Shown here: positions 45,012-53,203 of the stretch, one piece after another
Layout: every line of letters begins with the position of its first letter
Numbering within the stretch: the stretch's first letter is position 1
Assembly: GCF_900111115.1 (NCBI RefSeq)
Contig: NZ_FOGD01000004.1
Span: forward strand, 1 to 64,000
Length of the DNA: 64,000 bases
Direction of reading: 5' to 3'
From: Giesbergeria anulus
GTDB lineage: Bacteria; Pseudomonadota; Gammaproteobacteria; Burkholderiales; Burkholderiaceae_C
Translations under genes and position numbers: made by a program
Notes under the pieces: generated by a model
Seen by the model: only the letters and a program-made list of their open reading frames with translations
Told to the model about the DNA's origin: nothing
Database searches by the model: none

Positions 45012-45714
45012 ATGCCGGTTTCTCTCCAGCTGTTATCGCAGTTTACCCTGCTCCAGCCCTTGCCCCGCGAGGCGCTGGAGCCTTTGTCTGCGCGCATGAA
45101 TTTGCGCCAGTTTGCCCGCCGTGGCATGGTCATGAGCAAAGACAGCCCGGTGCAAGAGTTGGGTTTTTTGGTTGATGGCCGCTTGCAGGGGGTGGACTTT
45201 ACGGTCGATGGCCGCAGCGTAGGCATGTACTTTGTCGATCCGGGGGACTACTTTGGCGAGCTGTCGCTGGTCGATGGGCAGCCACCGTCCGAGTTTGTCG
45301 TGGCGGCGGTCAAATCGACCGTGGCCTTTTTGGATGCGGGCGCGGCCCGCGAGCTGATTTTGGGCCACCCAGCCTTGGCCCAAGCAGTGATGGTGCGGCT
45401 GGCGCATAGGGTACGCACCGTGATGGCGCAGCGCACGCTGCTGGGGTTGCCCAACCCGTTCCAGCGCCTGTGTGTGTTGATCTTACAATTGCCCCAGCGC
45501 ATGGTTGATGGTGTGGCCGAGATTGAACAACCACCCACCCACCCACCAAGAGCTGGCCATCATGATTAACGCCAGCCGCGAGACGGTGACCAGGGCATTT
45601 CAGTTGCTGTTTTTGCACAAAGTGCTGGTGCGCGAAGGCACGGCACTGCGCCTCACACAACCGGTTTTACTCAAAGATATTGCCGAAGGTCGGGCCGATC
45701 CGCCCAAGGCGTGA
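45012..45714 (+). pseudogene. Crp/Fnr-family regulator, frameshifted at a tetranucleotide repeat
   Basis: The frame from 45012 encodes the cyclic-nucleotide-binding domain (FVDPGDYFGELSLVDGQPPS) and dimer helix (HRVRTVMAQRTL), then ends at 45569 in an unrelated tail (PPRAGHHD). The rest of the HTH domain (HQELAIMINASRETVTRAFQ) is in another frame up to 45714. The shift lies in (CCAC)4; three units would give one 232-residue protein. The recognition helix keeps SRETVTR, like E. coli CRP SRETVGR, so TGTGA-type sites are expected targets. The cAMP phosphate-contacting Arg (RSA in CRP) is replaced: PPSEF. It is phase-variable, decayed, or a sequencing error. Confidence 0.85.
45531..45547 (+). repeat. 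Tetranucleotide repeat (CCAC)4 at the frameshift
   Basis: Four CCAC units plus a trailing C inside the regulator gene. Removing exactly one 4-bp unit joins the two halves in frame (EQPPTHQELAIM). Tetranucleotide tracts in coding regions are classic slipped-strand phase-variation sites, though four units is short for fast switching. Confidence 0.85.
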
Positions 45715-45751
45715 GCTTGCCCGGTCTGCGGTTTTTTAACATGGTGATTGC

Positions 45752-46555
45752 TTGAATTTTCTGCTGCTTTCTGTCTGGCCTTGGCACCACCGCAGCCTGA
45801 TTGCACAACTGGCCGGGCGCGAAGTCCATGCCCGCTACCGCCAGTCGTGGCTGGGCTTGTTGTGGATGGTGCTCACGCCCTTGCTGATGCTGGGCATTTA
45901 TACCTTGGTGTTTCGGCACATTATGCGGGTGCGCTGGTATGGGCTAGAGGAGAGCAATCTGGCCTTTGCCTTGCGCATTTATGCCGGACTGGCGGTATTT
46001 AACTTTTTTGCCGAGTGTGTCAATCGGGCACCGGGCTTAGTGCTAGAGCAGCCGCATCTGGTCAAAAAAGTGGTGTTTCCACTAGAGATCTTGCCTTGGG
46101 TCAATGCCACCAGTGCGGCAGCGGGGCTAGGGGTGTCGGGGGTGTTGCTACTGGCTTGTACCGCTGTGCTCAACGGCGGCTTGCCGCTGACAGCGCTGGC
46201 GCTGCCGCTGGTGTGGTTGCCCTTGTTGCCGCTGGTGTTGGGGCTGGGCTGGCTGCTCAGTGGTGTCGGCACCTATGTGCGTGATGTGGGCCAATTGCTG
46301 GGCATGGCGGTAAGCGCGCTGATGTTTTTGAGTCCCATTTTCTTTCCGGTCGAGGCGCTGCCTGCATCGGTACGCGGCTGGATGCTGCTCAACCCGCTGG
46401 CTTGGGTCATGACGGGCACACGCGATGTACTGCTGCAAGGCCAATGGCCTGACTGGCAAGCGCTGGGGTTGCTGTTGGCAGCCTGCACACTGCTGGCGCT
46501 GCTGGGGGCTGCTTTTTTCCGCAAAGTGCGAACGGGGTTTGCCGATGTTGTCTGA
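45752..46555 (+). CDS. wzm: ABC-2 polysaccharide exporter permease (Wzm-like)
   Basis: 267 residues from a TTG at 45752; no ATG or GTG is in frame before the first helix, and the start AREVHARYRQSWLGLLWMVL is typical. Six hydrophobic segments fit the ABC-2 permease fold of O-antigen or capsule exporters (GLGWLLSGVGTYVRDVGQLLG and LSPIFFPVEALP are family hallmarks). It pairs with the ATPase encoded next, whose ATG overlaps its 3' end by 11 bp. It should move an undecaprenyl-linked glycan across the inner membrane. Confidence 0.93.
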   Translation: MNFLLLSVWPWHHRSLIAQLAGREVHARYRQSWLGLLWMVLTPLLMLGIYTLVFRHIMRVRWYGLEESNLAFALRIYAGLAVFNFFAECVNRAPGLVLEQPHLVKKVVFPLEILPWVNATSAAAGLGVSGVLLLACTAVLNGGLPLTALALPLVWLPLLPLVLGLGWLLSGVGTYVRDVGQLLGMAVSALMFLSPIFFPVEALPASVRGWMLLNPLAWVMTGTRDVLLQGQWPDWQALGLLLAACTLLALLGAAFFRKVRTGFADVV

Positions 46556-47879
46556 ACGTTTGGCCCCTACGGGCGATTTGGCCATTGAGGCACATAACCT
46601 AGGCAAACGGTTTTCACTGTTTAACCACCCCAAAGATCGGCTCAAGCAACTGCTGTGGGGCCGCTACAAGCAATACAGCCGCGATTTCTGGGCGCTGCAA
46701 GACGTCAGTTTTGACATCCGGCGCGGTGAGGTGGTCGGGCTGGTGGGGCGCAACGGCGCGGGCAAATCAACGCTGCTGCAAATGGTCTGCGGCACCTTAA
46801 CCCCCACCACCGGCACTTTGGCCGTGCGCGGGCGGGTGGCGGCGCTGCTAGAGCTGGGTGCAGGTTTTAGCCCCGACTTTAGCGGGCTAGAAAATGTGTA
46901 TATGAATGCCGCCATTTTGGGCCTGAGCCGTGCGCAAGTGGATGAGCGGCTAGACAGCATTTTGGCTTTTGCCGATATTGGTCAGTTTATCCACCAGCCC
47001 GTCAAAACCTATTCCAGCGGTATGTTTGTGCGGCTGGCCTTTGCCGTGGCTACCAGCGTAGAACCCGATATTTTGGTGATTGACGAAGCGCTGTCGGTGG
47101 GCGATGGTGCCTTTGCGCGCAAATCTTTTGACCGCATCATGGCGCTCAAAGAAAACGGGGCCACTATTTTGTTTTGCTCGCACGCTATGTACCACGTACA
47201 GGCATTGTGCTCGCGGGCACTGTGGCTCGAAGGCGGCAAAATGCGCATGTGGGATGCTGCGGCCAAAGTAACATCGGCCTACGAAACATCGTTGGTCATG
47301 GATGCCGCTCCAGCCATTGATGCCCTCCCGCCCACAGCCAGCGTAGACACCACCACCAGCGCCGAAGCAGCCAAACCCGAAGCGGCCTTTGACGCCCAAG
47401 CGCAAGCCCAAGGCATGGCTGTGCGCAAAGCCCCTGATGGCACGGCCGTGATTACGGGCATTGAAGCCCGCGCCGATGGTGTAGTGGGGCAAGAATTGGC
47501 TATCCATTCAGGCAAAACCGACCTAGAAATCACTATTCAATTTGCCAGTGATCCGACCCTGCCCTGCCCCTCTGTGGCCATTACCATCCTCCATGCCAGT
47601 GGTGTGCTGGTAGCCAGTGCAGGCAACGTTAATGACCAAGTGGAATTGACACGGGATGCACAGGGATATGGCAAAGGCGTATTGCAATTACCGCGATTGC
47701 CGCTTTTGCAGGGCGATTATTCCGTCGGGGTACTGCTGATTTGTGAGCGTGGCCTGCACGCTTATGAAACCGTAGACCGGGCGATTAAATTGCACGTCAT
47801 ACAAACCGGGTTAGAACAAGGTTTGGTCACACTACCCCATCAGTGGAGTGGCAGCACAGATAACAGGAGCCTGTGTTGA
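46545..47879 (+). CDS. wzt: ABC transporter ATPase with glycan-binding C-terminal domain (Wzt-like)
   Basis: 444 residues from the ATG at 46545. The ATPase half has Walker A GLVGRNGAGKSTLLQM, signature TYSSGMFVRLAFAVA, Walker B ILVIDEALSVGD, and H-loop FCSHAMYHVQ. The extra C-terminal 170 residues, after a Pro/Ala-rich linker, form a Wzt-C-type beta sandwich (GQELAIHSGKTDLEITIQFA), which in O-antigen exporters recognises the capped, non-reducing end of the chain. This predicts a terminally modified polymer, fitting the methyltransferase downstream. The stop overlaps the next start. Confidence 0.94.
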   Translation: MLSERLAPTGDLAIEAHNLGKRFSLFNHPKDRLKQLLWGRYKQYSRDFWALQDVSFDIRRGEVVGLVGRNGAGKSTLLQMVCGTLTPTTGTLAVRGRVAALLELGAGFSPDFSGLENVYMNAAILGLSRAQVDERLDSILAFADIGQFIHQPVKTYSSGMFVRLAFAVATSVEPDILVIDEALSVGDGAFARKSFDRIMALKENGATILFCSHAMYHVQALCSRALWLEGGKMRMWDAAAKVTSAYETSLVMDAAPAIDALPPTASVDTTTSAEAAKPEAAFDAQAQAQGMAVRKAPDGTAVITGIEARADGVVGQELAIHSGKTDLEITIQFASDPTLPCPSVAITILHASGVLVASAGNVNDQVELTRDAQGYGKGVLQLPRLPLLQGDYSVGVLLICERGLHAYETVDRAIKLHVIQTGLEQGLVTLPHQWSGSTDNRSLC

Positions 47880-48877
47880 ACCCATGTTCTCCTTGGCAGC
47901 TAGTGCAGCTCGATGCCGCGCACAGCAGCGAGATTCGTGCCCTGTTTGAACAGGTGTTTGGCCACCCGATGTCCGAGGCGCTGTGGCACTGGAAGTACGC
48001 CGATCACCGTGGGCTAGCCACCGGCACCCGCGACCGCAGCGGTCGCCTGTTGGCACACTACGGTGGCACCGCACGTACTCTGTGGGTGCAAGGCCAACCC
48101 GTAGCAGCGGTGCAATTGGGCGATGTGATGGTGGCCCCAGATGCACGGGGGTTTTTGTCGCGCAACGGGCCATTTGCCGTAGCGACCCAAGGTTTTTTGC
48201 AGCAGCACGTAGGGCCAGACCGGCCCTTTGCATTGGGCTTTGGCTTTCCGGGCACCCGCCATGTGCGCCTAGGGGAAAAACTGGGTCTGTACGCCGCTAC
48301 CAACGAAGTGCAGGAGTTGCTCTGGCCGCTGCCAACGCGCCCAGCCAAACTCAAGTGGCACCTACGCTGGCAACTGGCACGCATTGATTGGGCTTCAGCG
48401 CACACTACCCAAAGGCTAGACCAACTCTGGCAAACGATGCAAAGCCAAACCACCCACTTTGTGATCGGGCAGCGCAATGCGCTCTGGTGGCAGCACCGTT
48501 TTGCCAATCACCCAGAAAGCCGGTACTGCTGCTTTTGGCTGCGCCAGCGCTTCAGTGGGCGCATTGTGGGGGCCTTGGCCCTCAAACCCAGTGCAGAGGC
48601 AGGCCAAGCTTGGGAGTTGCTGGACTGGATTGCACCGCTGCCACAAACTGCCGCTGTAGTGCAAGCAGCACGGACTATTGCCGCACAGGCCGGTAGCACC
48701 CTGCAAGGCTGGTTGAGCAGCCCGGTGGCAGACTTACTACGCCAGCAGCCCACACTAGACCATGCCAGCACACAACACGCCTGCACAGCCTGCGTCACCA
48801 CCCGCCAACGCGCCCATCTCCCCCTCTTGACCCAATGCCCGTGGTGGCTAACCGGTGGTGATACTGATTTTCGCTGA
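47873..48877 (+). CDS. GNAT-family acyl/acetyltransferase-like protein
   Basis: 334 residues from a GTG at 47873, preceded by AACAGGAGCC and overlapping the wzt stop. The N-terminal half looks like a GNAT domain (RALFEQVFGHPMSEALWHWK; VAAVQLGDVMVAPDARG; RNGPFAVATQGFLQQH). The second half (FVIGQRNALWWQHRFANHP) resembles the tandem second domain of two-domain GNAT proteins in polysaccharide loci. Probably acetylates a sugar or lipid of the exported glycan; substrate unknown. There are many Trp and Gln residues and no signal peptide. Confidence 0.7.
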   Translation: MLNPCSPWQLVQLDAAHSSEIRALFEQVFGHPMSEALWHWKYADHRGLATGTRDRSGRLLAHYGGTARTLWVQGQPVAAVQLGDVMVAPDARGFLSRNGPFAVATQGFLQQHVGPDRPFALGFGFPGTRHVRLGEKLGLYAATNEVQELLWPLPTRPAKLKWHLRWQLARIDWASAHTTQRLDQLWQTMQSQTTHFVIGQRNALWWQHRFANHPESRYCCFWLRQRFSGRIVGALALKPSAEAGQAWELLDWIAPLPQTAAVVQAARTIAAQAGSTLQGWLSSPVADLLRQQPTLDHASTQHACTACVTTRQRAHLPLLTQCPWWLTGGDTDFR

Positions 48878-48905
48878 AGAGCAAAGAGCAATCTGGACGC
48901 TATCT

Positions 48906-49862
48906 ATGAAAGTTTTTCCCCGCTGGCTCGTTGTGTGCGTGACTTGGATCGACTATAGCCTGTGCCTGCCGCTGCTGGCCTACCTACCCCGCCGCTGGAC
49001 ACGCCCCCTAGAAACATTGCGCGGCTGGATCAACTGGCGGGCCGATTTTGACTGGCGCACCCTGTCACTGGGCCACGGCTACATCCGCGCTGCCACTGAG
49101 CGTGGCATGGCAAGGGTTGTGCAGCAAACAGGCCGACCAGCCAGTGCTACAGAACTGGGCCAACTCACCAGACAACGCTTTATTTGCACCTCCCGCGAAG
49201 AACTCGATAGCTGGCGTCTGAAACGCATAGACTACGCACGCCTGCCCCACCACATTGCAGGCCTAGAGCACCTCCTGACCGCCCGCGATCAAGGAGTGGG
49301 GGTGATATTAGCCAAAGCCCACTCTGACAGCCTCTACATTGGTTTGGCTTTGCTGGCGCGGGCAGGCCTGACTGTTAATCTTATGGGAACCAAGGTAATC
49401 TTTGACCCCCGTGTACCACCTGGGATTAAAAAGCATTATGAGCAAAAGGCAGAGGCGCTTAACTACCTTCTTGCACCGGGCAAACTGGTTTTTATTGAAG
49501 ACAGTATTTCTTTTTTTGTCAAGGCACTGCGCCGGGGTGAAATTGTAGTGATTGCTTCAGACGGGCCGTCTTCTTCTCCAGACCGCGCTACGCCAGTCAA
49601 CTTTCTGGGAGAACAGTTGCTGATGTCATCAGGGCTGGAGTTTTTGGCCCATATGACCAATTCACCGATTGCATTTTATGAGTGCCACGAACAGGACCAT
49701 CAAAATTTTCAGCTTCGTATTTCAAAACCGCTGTACCTCAAAGAGGGGGGATTACAACAGTCTTATTACGAAATGGAACAAAGCCTGAAAGCTAACCCCG
49801 GACGGTGGTGGGCAGCCGATCAGTATGCCAACTATATACGGGCCGCGTCAGGCCCTCTTTGA
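48906..49862 (+). CDS. LpxL/HtrB-like acyltransferase family protein, atypical active site
   Basis: 318 residues from the ATG at 48906; a GTG at 48855 overlapping the previous gene would add 17. An N-terminal membrane segment (WLVVCVTWIDYSLCLPLLAYL) and the LpxL-family core are recognisable (GVILAKAHSDSLYIGLALLA; VVIASDGPSSSPDRATPVNF; NPGRWWAADQY). The family's catalytic H-X4-D/E reads HSDSLY, with Tyr where the acid should be, so it may be divergent or a non-catalytic relative. Position in the Wzm/Wzt operon suggests a job on the lipid carrier or the glycan. Confidence 0.72.
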   Translation: MKVFPRWLVVCVTWIDYSLCLPLLAYLPRRWTRPLETLRGWINWRADFDWRTLSLGHGYIRAATERGMARVVQQTGRPASATELGQLTRQRFICTSREELDSWRLKRIDYARLPHHIAGLEHLLTARDQGVGVILAKAHSDSLYIGLALLARAGLTVNLMGTKVIFDPRVPPGIKKHYEQKAEALNYLLAPGKLVFIEDSISFFVKALRRGEIVVIASDGPSSSPDRATPVNFLGEQLLMSSGLEFLAHMTNSPIAFYECHEQDHQNFQLRISKPLYLKEGGLQQSYYEMEQSLKANPGRWWAADQYANYIRAASGPL

Positions 49863-49876
49863 TTTTATATGGCTCA

Positions 49877-51097
49877 ATGGCCCTCGTAAAAATGACCACG
49901 CCACTCCATTCCATAGCACTGATCGCCATTGGCCCTTCCCCCAATCTACAGGCTTCAGAAGAGTTTCGTAGTGGCTGGGCGCAGCTCCAACGTACTTTAC
50001 CGCGTGCAGCACACTGGGTTGAAGCCATAGCCTCTGGATCAGAAGCGCTTTACGCTACGGCGATGACCCAGGGGCAACAATTACCACTGGCTGATGATGC
50101 CAGAGTACTGCTGCTGGCCCATGCCCATGTGATTCTGACCGCTGGCGCGCTAGCACGGCTGCATCAAGCGCTGGATCACAACGGCCCCCACACCATCATT
50201 CATAGTTGCGATTCTGGCCATCCCCCTGAGCCTGCGCCAGACTATTGCACGCTGCGCGGGCTAGAGCGCTACCAACACCAATTGACCGTCAAGCAGCCCT
50301 TGACAGCGCCTGCCCCCGACCATCATGTGCCACTGGCAACCCTGACCACCCTAGGCACTCTGCGCCACCAAACCCATCATGGGAAGGTGCAGCACCTCCA
50401 AGCCCCGGCAGCATTTGTGCACAGTTTTGCCGATTATCACCAAGGCAGACGCGAAGAAGTGCTGCCACTCATTCCTACCCATGCTGCGCGTGTGCTGGAT
50501 GTAGGTGGTGGCGAAGGCGGCTTCCTGCAAGCGCTCAAACAAGCACGGGGCTGCGAAACCCACCTTGCAGAGTATTCCAAGCAAGCCTGTGAACTGGCAT
50601 CGGCGCATGTCGATCATGTCTGGCCCGGAGACTTCTTCACCCAATCTTTTACCGGTTTACCCCACCAAGGCCAGCAGGCGTTTGATTGCATCACCTTTCT
50701 GGACGTGCTGGAACACGCTGTCGATCCCAGCGCTTGGCTGGTGCGCGCACGCGCTTTGCTGTCGCCTGAAGGCGTAGTGGTAGCCTCGATTCCCAACGTG
50801 GGACATTGGGGTGTGGTGGCCGATCTGCTAGAAGGCCGCTGGGACTACTGCCCCGTGGGCATCCACTGCATTACGCATCTGCGCTTTTTTACCGAACAGG
50901 GCGTACAAGAACTGTTCGCCCAAGCGGGCTACACCATTGAACAATGCGAGCGCGTGCAAGTGCCTTGTCCGCCGCAATGGCAACAACACTGGGCGCAAAC
51001 TCCAGCCTTGCAGGTCAATACTGCCAGCTGGGACACCTATGCTTTTCTGATCCGCGCCCGCCCTGTGGTATCCCACGCCAGCCCCATATCCCCATGA
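49877..51097 (+). CDS. SAM-dependent methyltransferase with unusual N-terminal domain
   Basis: 406 residues from the ATG at 49877; 49892 is an alternative. Residues 1-205 form a domain reminiscent of a reduced glycosyltransferase (ADDARVLLLAHAHVILTAGA in place of the nucleotide-sugar site). A class I methyltransferase follows: ARVLDVGGGEGGFLQALKQA (motif I), FDCITFLDVLEHAVDP, VVVASIPNVGHWGVV, CITHLRFFT. Methyltransferases in Wzm/Wzt loci often cap the chain end, and the Wzt-like C-terminal domain here fits that. The stop overlaps the GT2 start by four bases (ATGA). Confidence 0.82.
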   Translation: MALVKMTTPLHSIALIAIGPSPNLQASEEFRSGWAQLQRTLPRAAHWVEAIASGSEALYATAMTQGQQLPLADDARVLLLAHAHVILTAGALARLHQALDHNGPHTIIHSCDSGHPPEPAPDYCTLRGLERYQHQLTVKQPLTAPAPDHHVPLATLTTLGTLRHQTHHGKVQHLQAPAAFVHSFADYHQGRREEVLPLIPTHAARVLDVGGGEGGFLQALKQARGCETHLAEYSKQACELASAHVDHVWPGDFFTQSFTGLPHQGQQAFDCITFLDVLEHAVDPSAWLVRARALLSPEGVVVASIPNVGHWGVVADLLEGRWDYCPVGIHCITHLRFFTEQGVQELFAQAGYTIEQCERVQVPCPPQWQQHWAQTPALQVNTASWDTYAFLIRARPVVSHASPISP

Positions 51098-52173
51098 ACG
51101 ATACCTGTGCCATTTTGGTCAATTATTTTGGCGCGGCAGACATTGCCGCAGCCGTAGCCTCAGTACGCGCTGATGAGCCTCATCTGCCCGTGGTGGTGGT
51201 AGACAACAGCGATGATGCCGCCGAGCACCGTCGGCTCCAACAATTGCTGCCCGCCGATGTGCGCGTGCTGCGCGCACCGGGCAATATCGGCTTTGGCCGG
51301 GGCTGTAATCTGGCGGCGCAAGCCACCCCAGCCCCACACTTGTTGCTGGTCAATCCTGATGTGCGCCTGCTGCCCGGCTGCGTGCATGCTTTGCGCCAAG
51401 CCTTAGAGCATGATGCCGCACTGGCCGCTGTAGCACCACGCCAGTTTCTGGATACCGCCTGCCAATGGCAATTGCCCCCGGCTTGGCTACCGACAGCACT
51501 GCGCGCTTGGGCCACAGAACGGGCCCAACGCGACACCCATGCCGCCTTGCGTTTGGCCAAGGCCGCCCGCGCAGAAAACCTGCGTTACTGGAGCGCTCAC
51601 ACCCCCATGCCACAACGGGCACTGTCTGGGGGCATCATGATGCTGCGGCGCAGCGCCCTACCAGCCCACGAGCCGATGTTTGATCCGCGCTTTTTCATGT
51701 ATTTTGAAGATTCGGATCTGTGCCTGCGGCTGCGCCACCAAGGCGCAAAAATGGCCATGGTGCCGCAAGCCCAAGCTATCCATGCTTGGCGTAACCTGCC
51801 ACACAAAGCCGTATTGATGGCAGAAGGTGCGCGCATCTATTTCGACAAGCACTACCCCAATGACCAGCGCTGGCTGCACAAATCTCGTACCATGGGCAGC
51901 CAGCCCGTACTGCGTACCGTGCCATCATGGCAGCCTGGTGGTCATGCCTTGCCAGTGCCACCCGCTTGGCAAACTGGCTGGGTGCTGGAACTGAGCCCCA
52001 GCCCCCTGCTCCAACCCGCCATCGGCATGACAGGTACCGGCGCTTGTGCAGTGGTGGCAGCCGAAGTGTTGGCGTGCTTTGAAGGTGCGCCCGTGTACGG
52101 ACGCCTCGGTAGCATGGACACTCCAGCCAGCGCCTGCCAACTTTTTTGCTGGCCTGCCAGCGCCACACCATAG
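51094..52173 (+). CDS. GT2-family glycosyltransferase (rhamnosyltransferase-like)
   Basis: 359 residues from the ATG at 51094. The N-terminal GT-A fold has CAILVNYFGAADIAAAVASV, VVVVDNSDDA, APGNIGFGRGCNLAAQ, LLLVNPDVRLLPG (the metal-binding DXD equivalent), then ALSGGIMMLRRSA and FFMYFEDSDLCLRLRHQG with the catalytic base region. This pattern is shared with WbbL/RfbF-type rhamnosyltransferases. The C-terminal 80 residues are extra. Coupled to the preceding methyltransferase gene and 23 bp before the next. Confidence 0.9.
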   Translation: MNDTCAILVNYFGAADIAAAVASVRADEPHLPVVVVDNSDDAAEHRRLQQLLPADVRVLRAPGNIGFGRGCNLAAQATPAPHLLLVNPDVRLLPGCVHALRQALEHDAALAAVAPRQFLDTACQWQLPPAWLPTALRAWATERAQRDTHAALRLAKAARAENLRYWSAHTPMPQRALSGGIMMLRRSALPAHEPMFDPRFFMYFEDSDLCLRLRHQGAKMAMVPQAQAIHAWRNLPHKAVLMAEGARIYFDKHYPNDQRWLHKSRTMGSQPVLRTVPSWQPGGHALPVPPAWQTGWVLELSPSPLLQPAIGMTGTGACAVVAAEVLACFEGAPVYGRLGSMDTPASACQLFCWPASATP

Positions 52174-52196
52174 TCTTTTATGTCAAGGTATCTCTC

Positions 52197-53045
52197 TTGA
52201 ACTCTACGTCCAGACTTCTACTGTCTGTCTCTCTGGCCTGTGTGGCCACGGGTGTGCAGGCCCAAATGGGTGCCACCACACGCTCGCCCACACAGACGGC
52301 CAATCCAGCAGCAACCCCAGCGGCAGTAGCACCGCCGCCGTTGGTAGCCCCCTCACTCCAAGCCAGCAACCCATTTGATCCCCAGCGCAAAGTCTGGCCC
52401 GACCGGGTGCCACTACCGCCGCCACCACCGCCGCCACCACCGCCCACCCCCATCACAGACCAAGACCTGCAAGTCTATGGCGTGGTGATTGCTGGCCCGG
52501 TCAAGCGAGCCACGGTCAAAGTGGGTAGGCGTTTTGCCCAGTTGGCCCCTGAAGGCCGACCGTTTGCCAACCTGAGTGAAGGCCAACCAGTGGGCGAGTT
52601 CACCCTCAGCAAGATCGAACCTACCCATTTGGTACTCCAAGCCCGTGGTGGACAACAACTGGTGTATTTCACCAAAAAAACCGATCGCAACGCTGGCGCC
52701 TCTCCACCGGTGGCAGCCGCCGCCCCCGTGCAGGGGGCCAGTGCCGCAGACGCTACCGCCAGCCCCACGGGTACAGCCCCAGCCAGTACCGTAGCCAGCG
52801 CAGATAACGCTCCACCAGCAGCCACCACCCATCCAAGCCCTGGTAATGCGGCAGCAGGCAGCATCGCTGTCAATAACCACAGCGGTGCAGGCAACACCAC
52901 AGCAGCGACTGCAGCCAACAACACCGCAGGGACAGAGGTGAACGTCGCTAACAGTTTGGCGGCAGCCTTGGCTGCAGTCAAAATTAATCCGGGGCAACGA
53001 ACTAACGTGCCGTTTGTTAATCCGTTTAGCAACCTAGCACGTTAG
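52197..53045 (+). CDS. Exported GspC/PilP-like periplasmic protein with poly-Pro tract
   Basis: 282 residues from a TTG at 52197, chosen because AAGG sits eight bases upstream and the N-terminus then reads as a signal peptide (STSRLLLSVSLACVATGVQA). A poly-Pro stretch near residues 72-82 is followed by a compact domain (DLQVYGVVIAGPVKRATVKV, then SEGQPVGEFTLSKIEPTHLV), which resembles the homology region of GspC/PilP inner-membrane secretion proteins. The last 120 residues are low-complexity Ala/Thr/Asn. No other type II secretion genes are near. Last gene of the Wzm operon. Confidence 0.65.
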   Translation: MNSTSRLLLSVSLACVATGVQAQMGATTRSPTQTANPAATPAAVAPPPLVAPSLQASNPFDPQRKVWPDRVPLPPPPPPPPPPTPITDQDLQVYGVVIAGPVKRATVKVGRRFAQLAPEGRPFANLSEGQPVGEFTLSKIEPTHLVLQARGGQQLVYFTKKTDRNAGASPPVAAAAPVQGASAADATASPTGTAPASTVASADNAPPAATTHPSPGNAAAGSIAVNNHSGAGNTTAATAANNTAGTEVNVANSLAAALAAVKINPGQRTNVPFVNPFSNLAR

Positions 53046-53100
53046 GTTAGCATCGGGTGACGCTACGCTCACCTGCACTACAAACTGCACAACCCAAAGA

Positions 53101-53138
53101 AAAATGCCCCTGTGACAAAATCGCAAGGGGCATTTTTT
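53101..53138 (+). terminator. Terminator closing the Wzm/Wzt operon
   Basis: AAAATGCCCCT pairs with AGGGGCATTTT, followed by more T. It is near-symmetric with A-runs on the left, so it could also stop transcription coming from the right. Confidence 0.88.
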
Positions 53139-53203
53139 GACGGTCAGAAACCTAAGGCAGGAAAGCAGGAATCATAATAAATTGAGCCTACCCCACTTTC
53201 CTA

